The notes beneath the pieces were generated by a model, which was given only the letters and a program-made list of their open reading frames with translations, made no database searches and had not been told where the DNA came from. The position numbers were made by a program, and so were the translations under genes. A DNA stretch of 64,000 nucleotides from an uncultured Selenomonadales bacterium. GTDB lineage: Bacteria; Bacillota; Negativicutes; Selenomonadales; Selenomonadaceae. Shown here one piece after another: positions 1 through 7,153 of the stretch. Position 1 is the first letter of the stretch. Every line of letters begins with the position of its first letter. The DNA lies in assembly GCA_947165295.1 (NCBI GenBank), contig CAMUZU010000003.1, forward strand, positions 1 to 64,000, given 5' to 3'.

Positions 1-70
1 AGCATGACGTGGGCTTTTCGTCGCCGACGTAGCGCACGAACTTTTTCAAGCGGTGGACAGGTGTTTTCAT
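1..70 (-). CDS. Partial gene coupled to thyX, function unknown
   Basis: The reverse strand has an ATG at 70-68 that overlaps the thyX stop as ATGA, and the frame stays open to the window edge. The 23 visible residues begin MKTPVHRLKKFVRYVGDEKP. The overlap implies translational coupling with thyX. Too little is present to name a family. Confidence 0.55.
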   Translation of the reverse strand, partial: MKTPVHRLKKFVRYVGDEKPTSC

Positions 71-654
71 GACTTGATGTCCTCGACGATGACGGGCAGT
101 TTTTCGCGCAAGATGTCAAGAATTTTACCGGCAACAACGCGCATTTGCGGATGAGCGGCGTTGCCCGTGCGCAACTTCAAGATGTGTCGAAGTTCACGCA
201 AGTTCGCCGTCATGTAAAGTTCCGTCGCCAAACAAAGCGGCAATACGGCGCGGGCAAGTTCGGGCTTTACTCCTTGCTCAACGAGAAACAAATAATTTCG
301 TTCGGTGTCTCTCATCATGTGCCAAAAAGTGAAATCGCTGCCGTCGGGCGTCGAAAACGGTTTGATAACCGTCAATTCGTCGTATTTGACGTAGCGCGTT
401 GATTCGACGGTAAAACTTGCGTGCCGGTGACGGGTCAATTCCGCCATAATCGCACGGTCGCAGATGATGTGGAAAGTCAAGCTGACGTGTTCCAAAACGC
501 TTTCATGCCCGCGCTTGATGATTGAGCGAACGAAACTTTCAGCGTCGCCCAACTTCGATTGACGGCTGACTTTGCCGCAACGTTCGAGCTTGCGAAGGAT
601 TTGTGCGCCGTCGATGTCGTCAATCAGCTCAACGGTCGGTTCGATAATTTTCAT
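67..654 (-). CDS. thyX: Flavin-dependent thymidylate synthase ThyX
   Basis: Makes dTMP from dUMP using methylenetetrahydrofolate, FAD and NADPH; cytoplasmic. The ThyX signature RHRx7S is seen as RHRHASFTVES near residues 75-85, followed by TRYVKYDE. At 195 residues it is a little shorter than many ThyX proteins (about 210-250) but covers the core, including C-terminal ELRHILKLR and HPQMR segments that fit FAD and nucleotide contacts. The stop overlaps the ATG of the next minus-strand gene. Phages also carry thyX, and a decayed prophage lies just to the right, but nothing here ties the gene to that element. No thyA is seen in the window. Confidence 0.93.
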   Translation of the reverse strand: MKIIEPTVELIDDIDGAQILRKLERCGKVSRQSKLGDAESFVRSIIKRGHESVLEHVSLTFHIICDRAIMAELTRHRHASFTVESTRYVKYDELTVIKPFSTPDGSDFTFWHMMRDTERNYLFLVEQGVKPELARAVLPLCLATELYMTANLRELRHILKLRTGNAAHPQMRVVAGKILDILREKLPVIVEDIKS

Positions 655-754
655 GTGCGGTCACCTCTCTAAAAGTTGTCTTGTCAAAAACGCCGATTTC
701 TGATAAGTTGCCGTATCGATGTTTTCAAAATCAGCACTTTTTGACAGGTGATAA

Positions 755-1957
755 ATGATGGTTTACGTGCCCTTGAGTAAGGTGTATCACAAATGCCCTG
801 CCGAGCATGAATCTGTTTACGCGAAGCGGTTCAATGCACCGACGACAACGCATTTCGATTTTTCAATTCGGCAATACGGGCGTCGAAACGAATATCCCGC
901 GTTTTTCTGCTACACCGAAGAATTTGCCTTGCTTCTCGAAACGATTTATCAAAAGCATGAACAGTTGCTGTGGAGTTTGGGCGAAGTTTCAACGTTGCTG
1001 ATGAGGCAATTTGAGTTGTTCAGCGTCGTTGAAGAAGTTCGGGCGACAAGCGACATTGAAGGCGTCCACAGCACACGCCGCGAGATCGAAGACGTTGTCA
1101 ACGGAGCAAGCCGGTCGCCGCGTTTTTCAAGCATTGTCGGGAAGTATCTTGCGCTTGACAACCGAACTGATTTTCGCTTCGAGACCTGCGAAGACATACG
1201 CGCCTTTTACGATGAGTTTGTGCACCGTGAAATTGCCGCCGAAGAACCGTCGCACAAATTGGACGGCGAACTGTTCAGAAAGGACGCGGCGCAAATTTTT
1301 TCGGCGACGGGCAAAATCATTCATCAAGGCGTTCAGCCCGAAACCAAAATCATTGAGTTGCTTGAAGTCGCGTTGAAAATCCTGAACGCCGAAGAAATTC
1401 CGCTTCTCGTGCGCGTGTCGGTGTTTCATTACCTGTTCGAGTACGTTCATCCGTTTTACGACGGCAACGGCAGAACGGCGCGGTTTATCGTGTCTTATTT
1501 TCTGTCGCGGCGGTTTCACAAATTGATTGCGCTTCGGTTGTCGCTGAGCATTAAACGGCGCAAGAAATTTTATTACGACTTGTTCACCGAAACGGATTCT
1601 GAATGGAACTGCGGGGACTTGACGCCGTTCGTCATTGGCTTCACGAAAATAATCGTGGCGACATTTGACGACCTTGTCCCGCCACTCGAAGCGAAAATCA
1701 AGCAACTAATTAAATTCAAAGAACGTTTGAAAGCTTTGGTCTGCGGTGACGCTTTGACGTTTCGGCTTTACGAAATTTTGTTGGAGTCGAGCGTGTTTTT
1801 CGCGCAAGGCGTTTGCATGGACGAGTTAATCGGCTTGACTCGAAAATCCCGCAACACGATAAAGACGCGCCTTGATTCAATGCCGAAAGAACATTTGCTC
1901 ACAGGCGGCGGTAAGAAAATCTTTTACAAGCTGAACATGGGCATGTTCCGAACTTGA
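755..1957 (+). CDS. Fic-domain protein (AMP transferase), class II with inhibitory helix
   Basis: Fic enzymes usually transfer AMP from ATP to a hydroxyl of a target protein. The catalytic loop HPFYDGNGRTAR is at about residues 232-243 and matches HxFx(D/E)GNGRxxR in full. TSDIEG at about 98-103 matches the (S/T)xxxE(G/N) inhibitory motif N-terminal to the Fic core, so it belongs to the self-inhibited class. The C-terminal 80 residues look like a winged helix (CMDELIGLTRKSRNTIKTRLDS), common in this class. ATG 755 follows AGGTGATAA; a second ATG is at 758. It ends 5 bp from the convergent sliding-clamp fragment. The target protein is unknown. Confidence 0.9.
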   Translation: MMVYVPLSKVYHKCPAEHESVYAKRFNAPTTTHFDFSIRQYGRRNEYPAFFCYTEEFALLLETIYQKHEQLLWSLGEVSTLLMRQFELFSVVEEVRATSDIEGVHSTRREIEDVVNGASRSPRFSSIVGKYLALDNRTDFRFETCEDIRAFYDEFVHREIAAEEPSHKLDGELFRKDAAQIFSATGKIIHQGVQPETKIIELLEVALKILNAEEIPLLVRVSVFHYLFEYVHPFYDGNGRTARFIVSYFLSRRFHKLIALRLSLSIKRRKKFYYDLFTETDSEWNCGDLTPFVIGFTKIIVATFDDLVPPLEAKIKQLIKFKERLKALVCGDALTFRLYEILLESSVFFAQGVCMDELIGLTRKSRNTIKTRLDSMPKEHLLTGGGKKIFYKLNMGMFRT

Positions 1958-1962
1958 CGCGC

Positions 1963-2553
1963 TCATATCCGTACCGGCGTGACGACATAAACGAAGTCCG
2001 AATTGTCGTCGACGATAACTGCGGGGTCAACTTTGCCCGCGAGTTTGAAACGCAGGTGATCTGTGTCGACCGCTCCGAGCAAGTCAATCAGAAAGTTTGT
2101 GTTGAACGCGATTTTAAGTTCGCCGTCGAAAGGAGACGTTTGAACGGCTTCGGTGACGCCGCCGAGTGTGTCGCTGTTCGCGCCGATTTTGACGTAACCG
2201 CCCGCGAAGTCGAACACGACGCAGTTATATTCGGCGTCGCGGCTGATGATGTTGACGCGGTTCAAAACGTGCCGCAATTCCTTCGTGCCGAAAACGACTT
2301 CAAGCGACGGGTCAATTTCGAGAGCTTTATTCCAGTCGGGGAACTCGCCTTCAATCAAGCGCGCTTTGAACTTGACGTTGTCGAAACTGAACGTCAACGA
2401 GCCGAAAGTTCCCGTGACGGTCACAAGGTCTTCGATGTCGTCACTGAGAGCGTCGGCAAGCGTTTTGAGAGCGTCGGCGGGCACGACGGCACTAACCGCG
2501 AACAAAAAAACGTCCACAACGGTTGCCTGATGAACATTGCAAGGACAGTACAC
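1963..2553 (-). pseudogene. DNA polymerase III sliding clamp (DnaN-like), C-terminal fragment
   Basis: The protein matches the second half of beta clamps: VVPADALKTLADAL, then KARLIEGEFPDW, and the C-terminal strand VYVVTPVRI in place of the usual MPVRL-type ending. Residues 21-196 cover the middle and last domains. The first domain is missing: a full clamp is about 370 residues, this is 196, and the first 20 residues do not look like clamp. The GTG at 2553 is only the first in-frame start. Likely a prophage clamp that lost its 5' half; it could still make a partial clamp. It is unlikely to be the chromosomal dnaN, which normally sits beside dnaA and recF. Confidence 0.7.
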
Positions 2554-2654
2554 TCTTCCTTGTAAAAGGAATATCTGCCGATTCTGTATTGGTTACTGGT
2601 GCCGATTCGTTCCGCCAACCATGCAGCAAGTTTCTGCAGGTCATCGCTCGTCAC
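2421..2654 (-). CDS. Small phage-type ORF, chimeric 3' part
   Basis: GTG at 2654-2652 is preceded by a strong ribosome site (GGAGGTGATTGAC then GTG). The first 45 residues, VTSDDLQKLAAWLAERIG onward, look like a real helical phage protein. The remaining 30 or so overlap the clamp fragment in another frame and look like non-coding translation. It may be the 5' stub of a gene whose tail was replaced when the clamp fragment was joined. No family recognised. Confidence 0.4.
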   Translation of the reverse strand: MTSDDLQKLAAWLAERIGTSNQYRIGRYSFYKEECTVLAMFIRQPLWTFFCSRLVPSCPPTLSKRLPTLSVTTSKTL

Positions 2655-3013
2655 GTCAATCACCTCCGAAAAGTCCCGCAAGGACGTCACCGCCGCCGTC
2701 GAAAGGAAAAGCCCGGCGACGGTCGCCTCACGAGTGGGTGAGTTTTTCTAATGGTATTTGAGCGAAAGGCTCACACCTGTTTAGGATTCAGGTGCCGGGT
2801 TTCAGGGGCAACGAAACTCCCTGACACCTAACACCTGACACCCGACACCTAAACCGGGGTCAACCTTGCGGTCAACATCTATGTAAGGAAAGGCGCGGTA
2901 ATGCCCCGTTCGAAGACGGCTTAAATCGCCTTGACGCCAAACGCGTCGTTAATTCCTAATTCCTAATTTCAAATTCCACATTGCAGTTCAGTCGGTCACT
3001 CCTTTTGCGCGGC
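2655..3013. other. Gene-free stretch with short-word repeats
   Basis: About 360 bp with no convincing gene. It holds an inverted pair of short-word repeats: 2776-2806 (reverse complement rich in CCTGA and CACCTGA words) against 2819-2855 (CCTGACACC/TAACACC words), and a second patch at about 2950-2981 with AATTCCT repeated. These resemble the AGGGACAAG words that flank the four-helix-bundle gene at 57742, so they may be empty or decayed copies of that kind of insertion. Confidence 0.4.
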
Positions 3014-3130
3014 TCACTTCAGCTGCCGATTGATTTTGGCGACTTCAACCTTGCACTTAAGCGAACAGGTCTTTTCGCGTCGAAAAATCGGCTCGAATTC
3101 CTTGCCGCAACGAACACAACGCTTAGTCAC
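3014..3130 (-). CDS. 38-aa zinc-ribbon microprotein
   Basis: A short frame starting at GTG 3130-3128 reads VTKRCVRCGKEF and continues to KTCSLKCK, giving two cysteine pairs (CxxC and CxxxC) about 14 residues apart, as in tiny phage zinc fingers. AGAAGG lies 7-8 nt before the GTG. It overlaps the end of the preceding gene by 8 bp, as expected of packed phage genes. Function unknown; probably nucleic-acid or protein binding. Confidence 0.55.
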   Translation of the reverse strand: MTKRCVRCGKEFEPIFRREKTCSLKCKVEVAKINRQLK

Positions 3131-3518
3131 GGTCGCACCTTCTGAAACAACGAATGAACTCTTCCAGCGGCAATTTGCGCTCGTCTTCTTTGTTATAGAA
3201 AATCACGTTCTTGCGGTTGCCATAATTCATCGAGTCGATTTCCGCTATGACGAGCTTTTTCCCGAAAACGTCGCGGTAAACGTCGCCGATTTTGGGCTTG
3301 TCTTCGGGCTTGCAAGTTTCGGCCAACTCAATCGCCGCGTCGCAAATCGTTTCGCGGGACATGCGCCCAATCGCACAGTCAAGCAGTTTGCTGTATGCCC
3401 GTTGCTTTTGCTTTTCGCCGCTCCAATTGACCGGGACGGCTTGGCTTTGATGACGCTGTTCGTGTTCGTAAGCGTCGACGAAATGTTTTGCCGCCTTGTA
3501 AAGTGTTTTGATGTTCAA
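3123..3518 (-). CDS. Phage-type hypothetical protein, 131 aa
   Basis: TTG at 3518-3516 is chosen because GGAG sits 8 nt upstream and the protein starts sensibly from there (LNIKTLYKAAKHFVDAYEHE); the same frame is open further upstream but that part belongs to a broken neighbour. The protein is charged, has no membrane segment, and ends PLEEFIRCFRRCDRD. Its stop overlaps the start of the zinc microprotein and its start lies 5 nt after the upstream stop, so the three form one transcript. No family recognised. Confidence 0.6.
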   Translation of the reverse strand: MNIKTLYKAAKHFVDAYEHEQRHQSQAVPVNWSGEKQKQRAYSKLLDCAIGRMSRETICDAAIELAETCKPEDKPKIGDVYRDVFGKKLVIAEIDSMNYGNRKNVIFYNKEDERKLPLEEFIRCFRRCDRD

Positions 3519-3523
3519 GTCAA

Positions 3524-3772
3524 TTACTCCAATTCGTTCAAGCAGATGATGTCTTCGCTCGCGACGTACGCGGCAATGCGAATGAAGTTGCACTCGTCGA
3601 CGGTCGGCTTTGAGTTGCTCGAACGTCTTGACTGCCGCGATTAAAGCCCGATACGTGTCATGGTCAAGGTTGCACTCATCGGCTTCACGAATCCAATCTT
3701 CAAGCGTCTTGACGGGCTTTTTCGTCGACAGGTCAACCTTGACGTTGCGTCGTCTTCGATGATGATTTTCAT
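3524..3772 (-). pseudogene. Small phage gene with two compensating frameshifts
   Basis: ATG 3772-3770 starts MKIIIEDDA in one frame. The coding signal then moves to a second frame (VKVDLSTKKPVKTLEDW, then IREADECNLDHDTYRALI) and returns to the first (VDECNFIRIAAYVASEDI) to end at TAA 3526-3524. The whole span is a multiple of three (83 codons), so one lost and one gained base would restore an 82-aa protein. It stops just before the ribosome site of the next gene. Decay or two sequencing errors are both possible. Confidence 0.5.
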
Positions 3773-3804
3773 GCGTTAACTGCCCGTCGAAAGGGGGCTT
3801 TATC

Positions 3805-4206
3805 GTGGACTTTCAAATTGAACTCGGCGACACTCTCAACGGCACGTTGCGTCTGTTCGCGAAGAAAAACTTGTGCGCCGAAGAAATTATCCGTCAACGT
3901 CTCGTCAACCGCGAAGTCGCCAAAGAAACGTTGTTTGCGCTGTACAAACGCGGCTACATTGCAAATGTCAAGCAGAAAACTTTCGACGATGCGGCGACGA
4001 TTGAGCTTGATGACTTTTTCCGCCTCAGCGTCGAAGGCAGGGATTATATCGAACTTCACCGCGTGTGGTGGCGACGTTTTTGGTTTCGCTCGGTTGTGTG
4101 CCCCGTGATTGTTTCGTTCGTGACTGCTTTGAACGCCCAAAGAATTTGGCATTCGTTCGAGCCTCTTATGGTCTTGCAAAAACTGCAAGCGTTACTGTTG
4201 CCGTGA
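3805..4206 (+). CDS. Hypothetical phage-type protein with a C-terminal membrane helix
   Basis: GTG 3805 follows AAGGGGG at a spacing of 7-8 nt. The first 85 residues are helical and could form a winged-helix fold (EEIIRQRLVNREVAKETLFA, then LYKRGYI). The segment RFWFRSVVCPVIVSFVTAL looks like a membrane helix. The last 20 residues overlap a minus-strand gene and look unnatural, so the true 3' end may be frameshifted. It reads opposite to its left neighbours. Function unknown. Confidence 0.5.
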   Translation: MDFQIELGDTLNGTLRLFAKKNLCAEEIIRQRLVNREVAKETLFALYKRGYIANVKQKTFDDAATIELDDFFRLSVEGRDYIELHRVWWRRFWFRSVVCPVIVSFVTALNAQRIWHSFEPLMVLQKLQALLLP

Positions 4207-4327
4207 TAAACGACACCGCCGCCGACACAATCAGGCTTGCGAACACGCCGTCTTTCTTTACTTCACGCAACAGCCACAGCGCGATTTCTTCACCGACGCT
4301 TTTATCCGACTGCCAAAGCTTTTTCAT
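4166..4327 (-). CDS. 53-aa single-pass membrane protein
   Basis: ATG 4327-4325 is preceded by AAAGGTGA at good spacing. The protein begins MKKLWQSDKSVGEEIALWLL and has one hydrophobic helix near the C-terminus (VFASLIVSAAVSFITATVTL). It follows the HTH gene at 4359 on the same strand with 31 bp between. The VSFITA stretch resembles VSFVTA in the convergent gene at 3805, so the two may share ancestry or a membrane role. Function unknown. Confidence 0.5.
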   Translation of the reverse strand: MKKLWQSDKSVGEEIALWLLREVKKDGVFASLIVSAAVSFITATVTLAVFARP

Positions 4328-4358
4328 GTCGGTCACCTTTGATACGCCACGGCTTTGT

Positions 4359-4646
4359 TCACGGCAACTTCATGACTTCGTTCAACCAGAATTTTCGACA
4401 GTCGGAGTTGACGTAAAGCGGCGTGAGCAAACCTACCTTGACGAGCTTGCCAATCGCGTTGTGGTCGATATACAAAATCTTCGCCGCTTCGCTTGAGCGA
4501 ATCAATCTGTCCGCCGGAACTGTGAAGTCTTTGCCGTCGAGTTGCCGCACAAGTTCAAGAAACGGTTGAAGATCGGCGGCTATGGCTTGAAGTTTCTGCG
4601 CCTTGCGAATCAGCTTGTCAAAATTACCCGTTTGTGGTATCTTCAA
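4359..4646 (-). CDS. Excisionase/MerR-like HTH protein
   Basis: The C-terminal half, RSSEAAKILYIDHNAIGKLV followed by GLLTPLYVN and KFWLNEV, is a typical excisionase-type winged HTH that selects a two-residue turn before a basic strand. The N-terminal 40 residues are a coiled helix. The start is uncertain: TTG 4646 gives 95 residues, but the frame is open further upstream into the divergent GIY-YIG gene and no ribosome site decides it. In this element it would be a control or excision factor. Confidence 0.5.
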   Translation of the reverse strand: MKIPQTGNFDKLIRKAQKLQAIAADLQPFLELVRQLDGKDFTVPADRLIRSSEAAKILYIDHNAIGKLVKVGLLTPLYVNSDCRKFWLNEVMKLP

Positions 4647-4665
4647 CGAAAAGTTGGTGATTGCT

Positions 4666-4978
4666 GTGGTGACGATATACAAGATAACGAACACGCTTAA
4701 CCGCAAGCCTTACGTCGGACAAACGCGCCGGCCGATTGAAAAGCGTTTCCCTTCAACACGCCAAAGCACATACGCCGCTCGGTGACGCAATGCGAACTTG
4801 CGGTCTTGAAAATTTCACGATTGAAGTTATCGAACGTTGCGAAACTCAAGCGCAAGCCAACGAACGCGAACATTTCTGGATTCGTGTCCTCAACTGCAGA
4901 ATGCCCAACGGCTACAATCGTTCAAACGGCGGCGAAGGACACATGCACATCGAAAAACAGCCGCAGAAAGCAACCGTC
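4666..4978 (+). pseudogene. GIY-YIG endonuclease, frameshifted and truncated
   Basis: The start VVTIYKITNTLNRKPYVGQT gives the GIY-like motif IYKITN and YVGQT. After EKRF, near 4745-4752, the coding signal shifts by one base and continues as LQHAKAHTPLGDAMRTCG, then ENFTIEVIE, NEREHFWI with the catalytic Glu, and GYNRSNGGEG. The family goes on past GGEG, but here the frame runs straight into the XRE gene. GTG 4666 or 4669 are the possible starts. A homing or phage nuclease that is now probably inactive. Confidence 0.7.
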
Positions 4979-5311
4979 ATGAATATCGCACAACTACGGG
5001 AACAGCACGGCTTGAATCAAAAAGAATTGGCTGAAAGTCCGGGCATAAACATAAGCGTTCTTAATCGAATCGAAAACGGCACGCGTCCTGTTCGTGATGA
5101 CGAACTAAAGCTTTTGACCGATTACTTCAACGTGTCGGCATATTATCTGCTCGGTCGCGATGCACCTGCCCTTTCGGACGAACAGGCAACTCTGCTCAAA
5201 GGTTTTGACACGCTCAATGCGGCAGGTCGAAATTTGTTGATCGCAGTTTTGGATTCTTTACGCGTATCGCACGCGGCAAAAATGTCCAACCGTCGAGTGG
5301 CGGCGGTGTGA
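4979..5311 (+). CDS. XRE-family repressor
   Basis: Residues 1-60 form a Cro/C1-type HTH: MNIAQLREQHGLNQKELAE, then INISVLNRIENGTR, then YFNVSAYYLLGRD. It likely represses genes of the element and sits just before the integrase. ATG 4979 starts the domain cleanly but has only a weak ribosome site; ATG 4943 (GAAGGA 3 nt upstream) adds 12 residues. The same frame is open from the GIY-YIG remnant, so a fusion protein is formally possible. The C-terminal 45 residues are unrecognised. Confidence 0.75.
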   Translation: MNIAQLREQHGLNQKELAESPGINISVLNRIENGTRPVRDDELKLLTDYFNVSAYYLLGRDAPALSDEQATLLKGFDTLNAAGRNLLIAVLDSLRVSHAAKMSNRRVAAV

Positions 5312-5359
5312 TTGAGCACTCGTCGCGCTGTGAAGATAAACGTTTGCAAAACAAAAAAG

Positions 5360-5387
5360 CCCTCCTCGGCGGAGGGTGATTTTTTAG
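5360..5387 (+). terminator. Intrinsic terminator between repressor and integrase
   Basis: CCCTCCTCGGCGGAGGG hairpin followed by TGATTTTTTA. It ends the XRE transcript 15 bp before the integrase start. Confidence 0.75.
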
Positions 5388-5401
5388 GTAGGTGATTTCC
5401 T

Positions 5402-6591
5402 ATGGCGCAAGTCCGAACACGCAAACGCGGCAAGACTTTCAGCTACATTTTCGAGGCGGGCAAAAAATCCGACGGTCGCCGAAATGTCGTCGAAAAAGGC
5501 GGCTTCGCAACCAAAACACAGGCGTATAAAGCGGGCATCGCGGCGTACAACGATTATCTTCACGGCAATATCGGTATCACGAGCGAAAAAATCACGCTCA
5601 AAGACTTCATGACCGCGTGGCTCGATAACGTCGTGTCGATCAATGTCAAGGAAGGTACTCTGCGAACATACTGCTCAAATGTCACAAAACACATTGCCCG
5701 CATTTGGCTAACGTGAAGATACAGGAATTAACGCCGGCAATGCTTGACGTGTGGATGAGGAAACTCCTTCAAGACGGACTCGCCAAAAACACGCTGTCGG
5801 CAATTCACGCGCTGATACATAACGCGCTTGATTACGCCGTCTACCCCGCGCAACTGATTTCGTCCAATCCTGCGACATATATCAAAGTGCCGAAAAACGC
5901 GCCTCGCAACCTCGTCAAGCGCATGATAATCACGCCTGAACAATTCGCCGCATTGATCGAAAAATATCCGTTCGGGACGCCGTTTTACATGGTACTGTTA
6001 CTGCTGTATCATACGGGTATGCGTCTCGGCGAAGTTTTGGGCTTATCGTGGCAAGATGTTGACTTCGACAAAAAAAGGATAATCGTGCATCGGCAGATGA
6101 TTTATTTGGGCAAGCGCGGCTATTTCCTGACGTCGCCAAAAACCGAATCAAGCAACCGCTACATTATCGTCGACGATATTCTGTTAAGCGAACTTAAACG
6201 TTGGCAAGCTCAACAGCGCGAAAACGAACAACATTTCGGCGACAGTTATGTTTACGTCTATCGCGAAGCCGACGGGCATATTGAGCGACAATCGAAGTCG
6301 TTGCCCTCGCTCGACGGCGAAAAAGTTTCTCTGATATGTACGCGTGATGACGGTCGAATAATTCACCGTTCCGTGTTTTCAAGGGCTTTGAGCTACGAAG
6401 ATTTAAATGCTCACTCTTTCCGCCATACACATGCAACACAGCTGATAGAGAACGGCGCGGTTCCTAAAGGCGTCGCAGGTCGGCTAGGTCATGCGAACGC
6501 CGCCATTACTCAAAATCTGTACATACACAATACTACCAAATTACAAGAGGAAACGCTTGCGATTTTCGCCAAAAATTTGCAGACAAAATGA
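5402..6591 (+). pseudogene. Tyrosine integrase (Tn916/phage type), single frameshift
   Basis: ATG 5402 starts an AP2-like arm-binding domain (MAQVRTRKRGKTF and on) and a SAM-like core-binding domain. Near 5696 the frame breaks: KHIA continues as HLANVKIQELTP one base out of phase. The second part holds the catalytic set: R in TGMRLGEVLGLSW, HSFRHTHAT, GRLGHANAAITQ and the tyrosine of NLYIHN. A one-base correction would restore about 396 residues, a normal length. It would insert and excise the element; as written it is broken. Confidence 0.85.
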
Positions 6592-6661
6592 CTTTGCAGA
6601 CATTATGCAGACACATTGATGAATAATGCTTTATTACTTGTAATCGAGGAGATATTTTCGC

Positions 6662-7153
6662 TTGAAGTGGATTAATCATCAGATTGTAACGGGCTTTGTC
6701 GTGTGCACGGCAACCGACGACGCGCTGTTTACGGCGTCTGCAATCGTCGGCGCGGTCTTGCCCGACAGAGTCGAAGGTTCGCCGCCGAAAGAAAGTTCCG
6801 CTTATTGGAAGTGGCGCAAGCGTCACCGCACGTGGTCGCATTGGCCGCCGATTTATCTTGCGTTGATTGGAGCCGCGCAGTTCGCCAAAAATTATTTCGC
6901 GGAGCCGACGCTTGACTTTGCGTTGAACTTGCTGACTTACGCGCTTGTCGGGGCACTTTTACACATTGCCGAAGACGCGCTTTGCGGCAAAGTCCCGCTC
7001 TTCACGCCGCACAAGAAACACGGGCTTAAACTGTTCAAGGTCGGCACGTGGCGCGAATATTTCTTCGCCGCGCTGATAATCGCAACTTGCCTGTTCGTGC
7101 GCTTCGGCGACGTCGAAACGCTGTCAAAACTTTTATCCGAGGTCACCCAATGA
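6662..7153 (+). CDS. YdjM-like membrane-bound metal-dependent hydrolase
   Basis: Residues HRTWSHWPP (about 59-67) and HIAEDALCGKVPLF (about 101-114) are the His/Asp ligands of the YdjM/DUF457 family, with four hydrophobic segments (LIGAAQFA, LLTYALVGALL, FFAALIIATCLF and one near the N-terminus). Such proteins are predicted membrane phosphatases or hydrolases. TTG 6662 is the only plausible start, with GAGGAG about 10 nt upstream. The stop overlaps the ATG of the SGNH gene (ATGA), so the two are translated together. It begins right after the element and may have been its neighbour at insertion. Confidence 0.75.
   Translation: MKWINHQIVTGFVVCTATDDALFTASAIVGAVLPDRVEGSPPKESSAYWKWRKRHRTWSHWPPIYLALIGAAQFAKNYFAEPTLDFALNLLTYALVGALLHIAEDALCGKVPLFTPHKKHGLKLFKVGTWREYFFAALIIATCLFVRFGDVETLSKLLSEVTQ

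Larger units (their letters stand above)
1963..6591. mobile_element. Decayed prophage or integrative element remnant
   Basis: Between the Fic gene and the YdjM-like gene lies a run of very small genes on both strands, a truncated sliding clamp, an excisionase-like HTH protein, a broken GIY-YIG nuclease, an XRE repressor and a frameshifted Tn916-type tyrosine integrase at the right end. Small overlapping genes and repressor/integrase pairing fit a prophage or ICE. No tRNA or clear attachment repeat is visible, and the left limit is a guess: thyX or Fic could be inside. At least three frames are broken, so the element is probably dead. Confidence 0.65.

Noticed and set aside
1963..2553. Chromosomal dnaN and an origin of replication
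   Set aside because: The gene lacks its first domain, sits in phage-type surroundings, and there is no dnaA, recF or DnaA-box cluster.
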